Origin: Pseudomonas fragi
GTDB taxonomy: Bacteria > Pseudomonadota > Gammaproteobacteria > Pseudomonadales > Pseudomonadaceae
Reading direction: 5' to 3'
DNA length: 64,000 nucleotides
NCBI RefSeq assembly: GCF_002269505.1
Contig: NZ_NQKQ01000011.1
Coordinates: forward strand, 62,001-126,000
Position numbers and translations under genes: made by a program. Each line of letters opens with the position of its first letter. Position 1 is the stretch's first letter. Below are positions 47,953 to 56,220 of the stretch, one piece after another. The notes beneath the pieces were generated by a model that was not told the origin of the DNA, did no database searches, and saw nothing but the letters and a program-made list of their open reading frames with translations.

Positions 47953-48732
47953 ATGCTGATGGTGATTTCACCCGCCAAGACCCTCGATTACGAAACGCCG
48001 CCCGCCACAGCACGTTTCACCCAGCCGCAGTACCTGGACCACTCCCAGGAACTGATCGAGCAATTGCGCGAACTGAGCCCGCAACAGATTGGCGAGCTGA
48101 TGCACTTGTCCGACAAGCTTTCGGGCCTTAACGCAGCGCGTTTTGGCAGCTGGACGCCTGCGTTCACCCCTGAAAATGCCAAGCAGGCACTGCTGGCATT
48201 CAAAGGCGATGTGTACACCGGCCTCAACGCCGTGGACTTCAGCGAAGCCGACTTCAACTATGCGCAAACCCATCTGCGCATGCTTTCGGGGCTCTACGGC
48301 CTGCTGCGCCCGCTGGATTTGATGATGCCGTATCGCCTGGAAATGGGCACCAAGCTGGCCAACGCACGGGGCAAGGACCTGTATGCGTTCTGGGGCACAC
48401 ACATCAGCGAATGGCTCAATCAGGCACTGGCCGAACAAGGCGATGACGTTTTGCTCAACCTGGCGTCCAACGAGTACTTCTCGGCGGTCAAAAAGTCGGC
48501 ATTGAACGCGCGCATCATCAATACCGAGTTCAAGGACCTGAAAAACGGCCAGCATAAAATCATCAGCTTCTATGCGAAAAAGGCCCGCGGCATGATGAGC
48601 CGATTCGTGATCAAGGAACGCATCAACAACCCGGAGCACCTCAAGCAGTTCGATGAGCAGGGTTATCGCTTCAGCGCCGAACAGTCGAAACCGGATTCGC
48701 TGGTGTTTTTGCGCGACCACGCCCCGCAGTGA
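47953..48732 (+). CDS. yaaA: Peroxide stress protein YaaA
   Basis: YaaA lowers free iron during hydrogen peroxide stress in E. coli and limits DNA damage. The 259-residue product has the family N-terminus [16 protein letters not shown], the [13 protein letters not shown] block, the [22 protein letters not shown] core, and [15 protein letters not shown]. The ATG at 47953 has AAAAGGAGAC upstream. The long open frame starting at 47503 runs antisense through the deacetylase gene and is not the true 5' end. Confidence 0.95.
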   Translation: MLMVISPAKTLDYETPPATARFTQPQYLDHSQELIEQLRELSPQQIGELMHLSDKLSGLNAARFGSWTPAFTPENAKQALLAFKGDVYTGLNAVDFSEADFNYAQTHLRMLSGLYGLLRPLDLMMPYRLEMGTKLANARGKDLYAFWGTHISEWLNQALAEQGDDVLLNLASNEYFSAVKKSALNARIINTEFKDLKNGQHKIISFYAKKARGMMSRFVIKERINNPEHLKQFDEQGYRFSAEQSKPDSLVFLRDHAPQ

Positions 48733-48789
48733 CAGCGCTGCATGCCTCATGCTGGTAAGTTATAGGTATTCCCTGCTAGAGGCGCAGCC

Positions 48790-49254
48790 ATGTTCATCGG
48801 CGTATTACTGATCATCACCTGGCTTGTCCTGTTGCTGCGCTACCCGGCCAAGGCATTGCCGGTTTCGCTGGCCGCCGTACTGGGGCTGGCGATAGTTGCC
48901 GCGTCGGTGGCGTGGCTGGACAGTCGCGAAGCAGCGCAGCTGGCACGTCTGGAGCTGCGTATCGTCTATGACCCGGCACAATGCCCGGCAGACCGGCCGC
49001 TGCAACTGACCCTGAAAAACAGCAATGACGTGCCACTGGTCGAGCTTGGCTGGCGCATCGCCGCCTATGCACCGGGGGACACCGTCAACCTGGCCGACAA
49101 CCTCTACACCGCCCCGCGCTACCGCGGCCCCGGCGAGCTGCAAGCCGGAGCAAGCTGGCAGGACTGCTTGCCGATGCCGCCACTGCGCGCCGGTTATCGC
49201 CCGCAAACCCTCGAATTTCGGGCAGAACGCCTGCAAGGCAGTTTTTCCAATTAA
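48790..49254 (+). CDS. Conserved membrane-anchored protein of unknown function
   Basis: I do not recognise a characterised family. The 154-residue product has two N-terminal hydrophobic helices (about 3-17 and 24-41) and then a soluble domain of about 110 residues rich in beta-strand (LELRIVYDPAQCPADRPLQL, PLVELGWRIAAYAPGDTVNL). It carries two cysteines (in AQCPADR and WQDCLPM) that could form a disulfide if the domain is periplasmic. It precedes an SDR gene by 10 bases, so the two are likely co-transcribed. Confidence 0.8.
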   Translation: MFIGVLLIITWLVLLLRYPAKALPVSLAAVLGLAIVAASVAWLDSREAAQLARLELRIVYDPAQCPADRPLQLTLKNSNDVPLVELGWRIAAYAPGDTVNLADNLYTAPRYRGPGELQAGASWQDCLPMPPLRAGYRPQTLEFRAERLQGSFSN

Positions 49255-49264
49255 GGATGTTCCC

Positions 49265-50092
49265 ATGCTCCGTGTTTTGATCACCGGTTGTTCCAGCGGT
49301 ATTGGCCGCGCCATGGCCGATGCCTTCAAGGCGGCGGGCCATGACGTCTGGGCCAGTGCCCGCAAACCTGAGGATGTGGCGCAGTTGACGGCAGCAGGGT
49401 TGCACGCCGTGCAGCTGGACGTGAACGATCCGCAGGCGTTGACGCACCTGGCCGAACAACTGGAGCACGCAGGCGGCGGACTGGATGTGCTGATCAATAA
49501 CGCCGGCTACGGCGCGATAGGGCCGTTGCTCGATGGCGGCGTCGAAGGTCTGCAACAGCAGTTTGAAACCAATGTATTTTCCATCGTGGGCGTTACCCGC
49601 GCGCTGTTCCCGGCGCTGCGCCGCAACAAGGGGCTGGTGGTCAATATCGGCAGTGTTTCCGGCGTACTGGTCACCCCGTTTGCCGGCGCCTACTGTGCCT
49701 CTAAAGCTGCAGTGCATGCCTTGAGCGATGCCCTGCGCATGGAGCTGGCGCCTTTCGCCATTCGCGTGCTGGAAGTACAGCCCGGGGCCATTGATACCCG
49801 CTTCGCGAAAACTGCCAGCGCCCGGGCTGAGCAACTGATCGGCGAGGACTCGCCATGGTGGCCCATGCGCGACGGTATTCGCGCCAGGGCCAGGGCCTCA
49901 CAGGACAATCCCACAGCGGCCACAGCCTTTGCCGACGCGGTGCTCAAGGCCGTCATGAAACCCAAGCCGCCAATGTTGTTGCGCTACGGAAATGGCAGCT
50001 TCGCCCTGCCACTGCTGGCGGCGCTGGTGCCCGCTGCCCTGCTGGAAAAAATCCTGATGAAGCGGTTTGGCCTCAGCCGACACGACTTGTAG
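49265..50092 (+). CDS. Short-chain dehydrogenase/reductase
   Basis: The 275-residue product is a classical SDR: the cofactor motif TGCSSGIGRAMADAF (about 7-21), NNAGYG (about 78-83), catalytic Ser in NIGSVSG and the YCASK Tyr-Lys pair. A C-terminal extension (about 240-275, LPLLAALVPAALLEKILMKRFG) has a hydrophobic helix, seen in retinol-dehydrogenase-like members and suggesting membrane association. Substrate unknown. The ATG at 49265 follows AAGGATG. Its stop TAG is part of the adjoining REP. Confidence 0.9.
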   Translation: MLRVLITGCSSGIGRAMADAFKAAGHDVWASARKPEDVAQLTAAGLHAVQLDVNDPQALTHLAEQLEHAGGGLDVLINNAGYGAIGPLLDGGVEGLQQQFETNVFSIVGVTRALFPALRRNKGLVVNIGSVSGVLVTPFAGAYCASKAAVHALSDALRMELAPFAIRVLEVQPGAIDTRFAKTASARAEQLIGEDSPWWPMRDGIRARARASQDNPTAATAFADAVLKAVMKPKPPMLLRYGNGSFALPLLAALVPAALLEKILMKRFGLSRHDL

Positions 50093-50187
50093 TCGCTGCC
50101 GCAGGCTGCGATGGATTGCGCAGCGATCCTGTTTTTCAAAGGCGAAGGTCCTGCGGACCTTATCGCAGCCTGCGGCAGCGACTACAG
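50088..50187. repeat. REP pair (GTAGTCGCTGCC family) between convergent SDR and LysR genes
   Basis: TGTAGTCGCTGCCGCAGGCTGCG at the left and its reverse complement ending GCGGCAGCGACTACA at the right enclose a loop with a further palindrome (AGGTCCTGCGGACCT). The TAG at each end is the stop codon of the adjoining gene on that strand. Confidence 0.9.
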
Positions 50188-51087
50188 GGTTTTGCTCAGC
50201 CCGACACTCATGCCCTTCATAAAATCGATAAACACCCGCACCTTCAGTGGCAAATGCCGTGTATCGGGATACAACGCGTACACCCCCTGGCGCGTCAGTT
50301 GCCACTCGGGCAGCAGACGCACCAGTCGCCCGGCCTTCAAGTCATCCTCGATCAACCAGTCCGGCAAGATGGCCACACCCTGCCCCGTCAGCGCAAAAGC
50401 CTGCAACACCGATGAATTGTCCGCCTTGATCCGCGCCAGCGCAGGGTTAGGCTGATAGGGCCTGACCACGCCCGTGCGCAACTCGGTAATGCTCAATTCA
50501 CCGACCCGCCCATGTTCCAGCCACGGCGTTTGCTCCAGAGCGTGCACACTGTCTATCGGCGCCGCGCTGGCAACGAATGCCGGTGAGGCCACCGGCAGAA
50601 TCTCGAAGGTACTCAACTGCACGGCACGATGGCTGGAGTCGAGCACGCGGCCCAGACGCAGCGCCACGTCAAATCGCTCGGAGATCAAATCGGCGTGGGT
50701 CGAAGAGGTCGACAGCTGGACACTCAGGTCAGGGTGCAAGGCGCGAAACAGCTCCAGCGCCGGCACCACTTTGGCCAGCGCATATTCCACCGTGGTAGTG
50801 ATGCGCAATGTGCCCTTGAGTTCGGTGTGCTCGCTGCGCGCTTCGTCAATCGCCAGCCGGGCCGCTTCCAGCATGCTCAAGCAATGCACATAAAAACGCT
50901 CCCCCGCTTCAGTCAGCGCCAGCCGCCGGGTGTTGCGCGTGAGCAGGGTCACGCCCAGCTCAGCCTCGAGGCGCTTGATATTGAAGCTGACCACGGCACG
51001 GGTTTGCCCCAGTAAATCAGCCGCTGCGGTAAGGGATCCGGCTTCGACCACGGCCTTGAAGGTGTCGAACCGATCGAGGCTAACCAT
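50182..51087 (-). CDS. LysR-family regulator (divergent from an MFS gene)
   Basis: The 301-residue product starts with the LysR HTH (FDTFKAVVEAGSLTAAADLLGQ, AVVSFNIKRLEAELGVTLLTRNTRRLALTEAG) followed by the effector domain (about 90-290). The CrgA-like sub-branch is suggested by LTRNTRRLALTEAG and the VALRLGRVLDSSHRA segment. It is divergent from the MFS gene across 109 bases, so that gene is its likely target. The last codons (SKTL, stop) run into the REP. Confidence 0.92.
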   Translation of the reverse strand: MVSLDRFDTFKAVVEAGSLTAAADLLGQTRAVVSFNIKRLEAELGVTLLTRNTRRLALTEAGERFYVHCLSMLEAARLAIDEARSEHTELKGTLRITTTVEYALAKVVPALELFRALHPDLSVQLSTSSTHADLISERFDVALRLGRVLDSSHRAVQLSTFEILPVASPAFVASAAPIDSVHALEQTPWLEHGRVGELSITELRTGVVRPYQPNPALARIKADNSSVLQAFALTGQGVAILPDWLIEDDLKAGRLVRLLPEWQLTRQGVYALYPDTRHLPLKVRVFIDFMKGMSVGLSKTL

Positions 51088-51196
51088 GTAATAACCCGCT
51101 AATTGTCAAAATATTTTTGACAATCTAGCAGCGGGCGGACGGTTCCTCCACCCGTTAAAGCTGCTTATTGTGCGCTCTGCTGACAAGGAGCCAACC

Positions 51197-52420
51197 ATGG
51201 CCTACCGCAACAAGATCGCATTGGTGTATTTGCTGGGCTTTGCCCTGGATCTGGTGAACATGTTCGCCGCTGCCATTGCTTACCCGCAAATCAGCCAGGA
51301 ACTACAGGCTTCGATTACGCAGCTGGCCTGGGTCGGCAATGCCTATATGCTCGGCCTGACACTGATCATTTTACCCAGCGTGTGGCTGGCAGCCGTGTTC
51401 GGTGAAAAACGCCTGATCATGGCCTCGCTGCTGATGTTCAGCGTGGCGTCATGGTGCGTGGCGCAGTCGGGTTCAATTGAAGCCCTGATTGGCTGGCGTC
51501 TGCTGCAGGGGCTGGCGGGTGGTTTGTTGATTCCGGTGGGGCAAGCCATGGTCTATCGCCACTTTCCCGTGCGGGAGCGGGCACGCCTGACTTCGGTGAT
51601 CTTGCTGGTCGCGCTGCTGGTACCCGCCTTGTCGCCGGCAGTGGGCGGCTGGGTGGTCGAGGCCTGGTCGTGGCGCTGGGTGTTTTACGCCAACCTGCCA
51701 CTGGCGCTGCTTGCCCTGTTACTGGCCGCTTGCTGGCTTGCCTCGGAGCCCCGCCCTGCTTCGCGCCCTGCGCTGAGTTATCAAAGCGTAACGGCGGGTG
51801 CCCTCGATATGGCGCGTTTGCTCAAAAGCCCGCTGCTGCGCGTCGCCATGCTGACCTATATGTTTATTCCCGGAATTTTTATCGGCACTCAACTGGTGAG
51901 CATTCTGTACCTGCATCAACTGGGCTTGAGTCCTGCACAAACTGGCGCGCTAATGCTGCCTTGGGCGCTGGCATCGGCACTGGGCATCAGTTTGAGCCGT
52001 TACCAATTCAACCGTCTGGGGCCAAAACCGCTGCTTGTACTGGGCATGACAGCTCAAGCCCTTGGCATCGGTCTACTGACCCGGATTGATGCTCAAGGCA
52101 CCTGGCTGCCAATCGCCCTGTATGGCCTGATGGGCTTTGGTGGCAGCCTGTGCAGCAGCACTGCACAAAACACCGCCTTTATCGATATCACACCCGAGCA
52201 CATGGGTCATGCCAGCGCACTATGGAACATCAACCGGCAATTGAGCTTTCTGCTCGGCCCGGCCCTGATGATGGCCCTGTTTGGTGCATTGACCGTAATC
52301 ACCTCGACGCCCCACGCCTTTGCCCTATGCTTTGCCATCGGTTGTGCGTTGACGCTGGTGCCGCTGGTTCCCGTTCTACGCCTTGATACATCCCGCGTGC
52401 TGGCCTTGCTCGCACCCTGA
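51197..52420 (+). CDS. MFS efflux transporter
   Basis: The 407-residue product (ATG at 51197, AAGGAG upstream) is a twelve-helix major facilitator. The first half resembles the drug:H+ antiporter EmrB/QacA line (DLVNMFAAAIAYPQISQEL, WVGNAYMLGL, GWRLLQGLAGGLLIPVGQAM with the motif C-like GG.L.P.). It is probably a multidrug or metabolite exporter controlled by the divergent LysR. A SnoaL-like gene follows 13 bases later in the same transcript. Confidence 0.9.
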   Translation: MAYRNKIALVYLLGFALDLVNMFAAAIAYPQISQELQASITQLAWVGNAYMLGLTLIILPSVWLAAVFGEKRLIMASLLMFSVASWCVAQSGSIEALIGWRLLQGLAGGLLIPVGQAMVYRHFPVRERARLTSVILLVALLVPALSPAVGGWVVEAWSWRWVFYANLPLALLALLLAACWLASEPRPASRPALSYQSVTAGALDMARLLKSPLLRVAMLTYMFIPGIFIGTQLVSILYLHQLGLSPAQTGALMLPWALASALGISLSRYQFNRLGPKPLLVLGMTAQALGIGLLTRIDAQGTWLPIALYGLMGFGGSLCSSTAQNTAFIDITPEHMGHASALWNINRQLSFLLGPALMMALFGALTVITSTPHAFALCFAIGCALTLVPLVPVLRLDTSRVLALLAP

Positions 52421-52433
52421 TCTGGAGATTGTG

Positions 52434-52829
52434 ATGAGTGATTATAAGAGCTACTTCGACCTGGTAAGCGAAACCCACGTCGAGATTGAAGGCTGGTTTT
52501 CTGGCCTGGAGCCCGGCGTGCTGCCAGTTTTACTGGGACGTTTTTCGCCGCAGTTTTCGATGATTGCGCCCAGCGGGGCGGTGCTGGATATCGATGGCGT
52601 AGAAACACTGTTTGAACAACTGCGCGGTGCACGCCCGGGGCTGAACATCACCCTCAGCGAGTTCAAGGGCATTGCCCTGCATGCAGGCGGTGCCGTGGTC
52701 AGCTACCGCGAGCTGCAGGAGGAGCATAACGGCAACCGCACTGATCGGCGCGCTACCGTGGTATTCGAGAAAGACGCCAGCGGCAAGGTGCTGTGGCGGC
52801 ATTTGCACGAGACATTCAGCGCGGATTAA
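52434..52829 (+). CDS. SnoaL/NTF2-like protein (DUF4440 type)
   Basis: The 131-residue product has an NTF2-type fold: KSYFDLVSETHVEIEGWFSG, FSMIAPSGAVLDIDGVETLF, then strands VVSYRELQEEHNG and ATVVFEKDASGKVLWRHLHE. Members include small enzymes and ligand-binding proteins; nothing defines a substrate. The ATG at 52434 follows TGGAGATTG. It lies directly after the MFS gene, so it may act on the same compound. Confidence 0.85.
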   Translation: MSDYKSYFDLVSETHVEIEGWFSGLEPGVLPVLLGRFSPQFSMIAPSGAVLDIDGVETLFEQLRGARPGLNITLSEFKGIALHAGGAVVSYRELQEEHNGNRTDRRATVVFEKDASGKVLWRHLHETFSAD

Positions 52830-52832
52830 ACC

Positions 52833-52907
52833 TGTGGGAGCGAGCCTGCTCGCGAAGGCATCACGGCTGTGTACCGAACAGCAGCGCTGGCAGGCCAGTT
52901 CCCACAA
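52833..52907. repeat. REP element, one good arm and one degenerate arm
   Basis: TGTGGGAGCGAGCCTGCTCGCGA is a complete unit; the facing arm is reduced to AGTTCCCACA. It lies between convergent genes (SnoaL-like and HlyD-type). Confidence 0.75.
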
Positions 52908-52925
52908 GAATTGAGTTGAATCGGG

Positions 52926-53789
52926 TTACTCGGCCTTGCCCTGATCCACGATCACCGTACAGGTCGTACCCGCTGCCAGCAGGAAGCCATCGGGGATTTC
53001 GTCGATGTGAATGCGCACCGGCACCCGCTGGGCCAGACGCACCCAGTTGAACGTCGGGTTAACGTCGGCCACCAGCTCACGGCTTTCGGGGTTATCGCGG
53101 TCGTAGATACCCCGCGAGATGCTTTCCACATGGCCCTTTAATACTTCACCGCTCATCATTTGCAGGTCGGCTTTGTCGCCCACACGAATATGCGGCAGTT
53201 TGGTTTCCTCAAAGAAGCCATAAACCCAGAACGAATCCTGATCGATCACGGCCATTTTCGGATCGCCCACCCGCGCATAGTCGCCGCGATGCACATTGAG
53301 GTTGGTTACGTAGCCATCGACCGTGGCCAGTACCTTGGTGCGTTTGAGGTTGAGCTGCGCCGCGTCCAGTTGCGCCAGCGCGTGCTGGTAGTCGGCCAGA
53401 GCCGAATCGGCGATGTTGCTGGCGTCGTCACGGTTCTCGCGGGAGATCACCAGGCTGTCCATGTCAGCCCGACGATGGGCGTTGACCTTGCGCATTTCCC
53501 AGGTCGCCTTGCGGGAAGCCACCAGCGACTGGGCTTGCTTGACCATGATTTCGTAATGTTCAGGGTCGATTTCCAGCAGCACATCGCCCTTTTTCACCAA
53601 CTGGTTATCCTTGACCGGCACGCCGACCACATAGCCGTTGACGTCGGCCGCCACGTTGATGATATCGGCCCGCACCCGTCCATCACGGGTCCACGGGGTG
53701 TTCATGTAATGTTCCCACAGGGTTCGGCCGATCCATATCGCAAGGGCCAAAACCAGCAAGGTGGCAAGCAGGCTGAAGAACTTTTTCAT
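52926..53789 (-). CDS. HlyD/EmrA-type membrane-fusion protein (AaeA-like)
   Basis: The 287-residue product has an N-terminal membrane anchor (about 5-22), a biotinyl/lipoyl-like pair of half-domains (DVNGYVVGVPVKDNQLVKKG and LATVDGYVTNLNVHRGDYAR) around an alpha-helical hairpin (about 85-150), and a beta-barrel with VYGFFEE. It matches AaeA-type periplasmic adaptors that link an FUSC-family pump to an outer-membrane factor. The ATG at 53789 is taken as the start because it gives the anchor at the N-terminus. It follows the DUF1656 gene by 10 bases. Confidence 0.9.
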   Translation of the reverse strand: MKKFFSLLATLLVLALAIWIGRTLWEHYMNTPWTRDGRVRADIINVAADVNGYVVGVPVKDNQLVKKGDVLLEIDPEHYEIMVKQAQSLVASRKATWEMRKVNAHRRADMDSLVISRENRDDASNIADSALADYQHALAQLDAAQLNLKRTKVLATVDGYVTNLNVHRGDYARVGDPKMAVIDQDSFWVYGFFEETKLPHIRVGDKADLQMMSGEVLKGHVESISRGIYDRDNPESRELVADVNPTFNWVRLAQRVPVRIHIDEIPDGFLLAAGTTCTVIVDQGKAE

Positions 53790-53799
53790 CGGATCGGTC

Positions 53800-54000
53800 T
53801 CAACGGTAAACAGTGAGCGCCATGGCGCCAAAAAGACAAGCAAACAGGCTCAGGCGCAGCAGCGCCGGGTGCCAGAAGAAGCGGTACAGGTCGTAGCCGG
53901 AAAACAGTCGGTCAAAGCCCCATGCCAACCCCGCCGCAATAAAAAACATCAGGGTCATGGTGGGCATGTAGACGCCGTGGAAGGCGATTTCACGAGGCAT
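53800..54000 (-). CDS. DUF1656 small membrane protein (AaeX-like)
   Basis: The 66-residue product MPREIAFHGVYMPTMTLMFF... has two predicted membrane helices (about 11-27 and 44-62) and the DUF1656 N-terminus with ReIxxxGvYxPp-like pattern. In E. coli AaeX is its counterpart, encoded beside aaeA and aaeB. Here it overlaps the FUSC gene end by 11 bases and is followed by the HlyD-type gene, so coupling is strong. Its role in the pump is unknown. Confidence 0.9.
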   Translation of the reverse strand: MPREIAFHGVYMPTMTLMFFIAAGLAWGFDRLFSGYDLYRFFWHPALLRLSLFACLFGAMALTVYR

Positions 54001-56176
54001 GTTCAAGTCCTTGCGGCTGGGCATAAGTGGCCAGCGGCGATTGCGGGTCAAGCAGTGATGTACGGATAAAATGCAGGTAGCTTTGCACCCGGACCAGCGC
54101 CGAGGTGTCGAAGTTGCGGGCAAAGGGTTCGTCGGTGGACTGCACGCGGCTGATGGCGTGGTCGACGGCGATCAACGCACGTTCCAGGTTGCTTTCGCTG
54201 GGGGCGATAAACAGCCGCACCAGCGCCCGGCCCATGACCCGGATGGCCTGACGCCACGGCTGGGCCTCGGCATACGCCGGGTGAACCGGCAAAATGGCCT
54301 GTTCCTTGCGCAGTTCGATAATGGCGTGACCGACTTCCAGCACCACAAACATCCAGCGCAGCAATTGGCGTTGAACCTGCGGCTTGCCAGCGGCCAGGCC
54401 ATAAGCCTGATGCATCAGGTCGCGGGTACGGCTTTCCAGGCTGGAGCTCAGGCCGCGCAATTTGCCACTGATGGCATACACCACTTGCTCACGCAGATCC
54501 TGCTCCAGACGGCTCCACAACCAGCGGCTGTTGGGCGGCAGGATTATCGCACCGGCAGCAGCACACACCAGCATGCCCATGACCATCGCAATGTAGTCAT
54601 TGATGAACTGGTACGGGTTGTAGATCGTCAGGTTGTCGGGGACCGAGCCGGTGCTGAAAAAGATCAGCAAGCCCAGGCCGACACCGGCGTAGTTGGCCCG
54701 CGAAGTAAGGAACGAACCGAGCACGATCACCGGCGCCAGCACCAGGCACAACAGCGGGAAACCGTCGATATGCGGCAGCACAAAGAACATTTCGACAAAG
54801 CCGATCAACGCCCCCAGGAAGGTCCCGCAGGCCATCTGAAAGGCCATGCGTTTGGGGTTGGGCGTGGCGGCCGACAAGCCCACCGTGGCGGCGGCGATCA
54901 GGGTCATCATGGCGCCGCTGGGCCAGGCGGTCATCACCCAGTAGGTGCCAAGCACGGCCAGGATAAACGCTGCCCGAATCCCGGAAGCGGCCGCCGACCA
55001 CCAGTTGGTCTGCGAAATAAACGGTTGGTCCCAACGCTCCCGTTCGTGAGTGTGATCGGCCAGCGAGGCGTGGGTCAGCGCGTAGCTGTGCAGGTCGTCG
55101 ACAAAACGGAACAGCAGCTCGTAGGCGGTGTTGAAGTCGAGGAAGTCAGACGGGCTGGGCTCGCTTTCCAGAAACTTGACCCGCAACGCACGGACATGCC
55201 CTGGCAGGCTCGCCTTGAAGGCATCCAGTTGCTCGGCGAGCAAGGCCGCGTCTTTATCGGTCAACGAGCGACCGGCATAAGTGTCGAGTAACTGCGCCAG
55301 GATCTCCAGTTCCGGTTCAATGGCCGAAACCACATCAACCACGCCACGGCTGCGCAAACGTGCGAGCAACTGGTGCAAGGCATTGAAGCGCGTGGTGATG
55401 GCCATAAATTCGCTGTTCAAACGACTCAGGCGGCCACTGCGACGACGCATGTGCGGGTCTTCGAAGACGGTCACGCTGCGCATGCCTTCCAGGCCTACGC
55501 TTTCACCGATAAAGCGCACGTTGCTGGCCTCATAGGCCTCCTGTGAGGACTGGCCGCGCAGGCCTTCGGCAACAAAACCGGCAAATACGCCAAAGCGTTT
55601 GTACAGCGCGTCATGCATGGCCGCGCCTGCGGTTTTCGGCAGGATGGCTGCGCTGACTACGGTGGAGCAGAGAATGCCCAGCGAGATTTCCAGCACCCGC
55701 CACACTGCGGCCATAAAGGCGCCATCGGGGTGGGCCAGGGCAGGCAAGCCGACCATTGCAGCGGTGTAACCGGCCAGCACAAAGCCATAAGCACGGAAGT
55801 TGCGGCAGCGGGCAGCACCGGCCGAGCAGATACCTACCCAGATCGCCATCGCACCGAGAAACAACACGGTGTTTTGTGCAAACAAGGCGATCAGCGCGAC
55901 CATCACCGCCGAGCCGGTCAGGGTGCCCAAAAACCGGTAAAAGCTTTTGGCGAACACCTGACCGCTTTGCGGCTGCATCACGATAAACACGGTGATCATC
56001 GCCGTGCGCGGTTGCGGAAGCTCAAGACGCATGGCCAGCCACAGGGTCAAAAAAGCGGCGACCAGCACTTTGAAAATATGTACCCAGGTCACGCCATCGC
56101 TGCGTGCCCAGTCAAAAAAGCCACGGCGCCATTCCAGGGAATACAGCCAGCGTACCGGGGCGGGCAAGTGGTTCAT
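53990..56176 (-). CDS. FUSC-family inner-membrane efflux pump (AaeB-like)
   Basis: The 728-residue product has two membrane blocks of about six helices (about 35-185 and 395-545), each followed by a cytoplasmic domain, the architecture of AaeB/FusC p-hydroxybenzoate efflux pumps. Landmarks are LWLAMRLELPQPRTAMITVFIVMQP-type N-terminus, and the second-block TAWPSGAMMTLIAAATVGLSA. It starts 44 bases after the outer-membrane factor gene. A C8 run on its strand (56202-56209) lies between the two genes. Likely substrates are aromatic carboxylic acids, by analogy only. Confidence 0.9.
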   Translation of the reverse strand: MNHLPAPVRWLYSLEWRRGFFDWARSDGVTWVHIFKVLVAAFLTLWLAMRLELPQPRTAMITVFIVMQPQSGQVFAKSFYRFLGTLTGSAVMVALIALFAQNTVLFLGAMAIWVGICSAGAARCRNFRAYGFVLAGYTAAMVGLPALAHPDGAFMAAVWRVLEISLGILCSTVVSAAILPKTAGAAMHDALYKRFGVFAGFVAEGLRGQSSQEAYEASNVRFIGESVGLEGMRSVTVFEDPHMRRRSGRLSRLNSEFMAITTRFNALHQLLARLRSRGVVDVVSAIEPELEILAQLLDTYAGRSLTDKDAALLAEQLDAFKASLPGHVRALRVKFLESEPSPSDFLDFNTAYELLFRFVDDLHSYALTHASLADHTHERERWDQPFISQTNWWSAAASGIRAAFILAVLGTYWVMTAWPSGAMMTLIAAATVGLSAATPNPKRMAFQMACGTFLGALIGFVEMFFVLPHIDGFPLLCLVLAPVIVLGSFLTSRANYAGVGLGLLIFFSTGSVPDNLTIYNPYQFINDYIAMVMGMLVCAAAGAIILPPNSRWLWSRLEQDLREQVVYAISGKLRGLSSSLESRTRDLMHQAYGLAAGKPQVQRQLLRWMFVVLEVGHAIIELRKEQAILPVHPAYAEAQPWRQAIRVMGRALVRLFIAPSESNLERALIAVDHAISRVQSTDEPFARNFDTSALVRVQSYLHFIRTSLLDPQSPLATYAQPQGLEHAS

Positions 56177-56220
56177 CTACAGGCTCTCAAAATTAGCCAT
56201 CGGGGGGGGTGTGATCAGGT

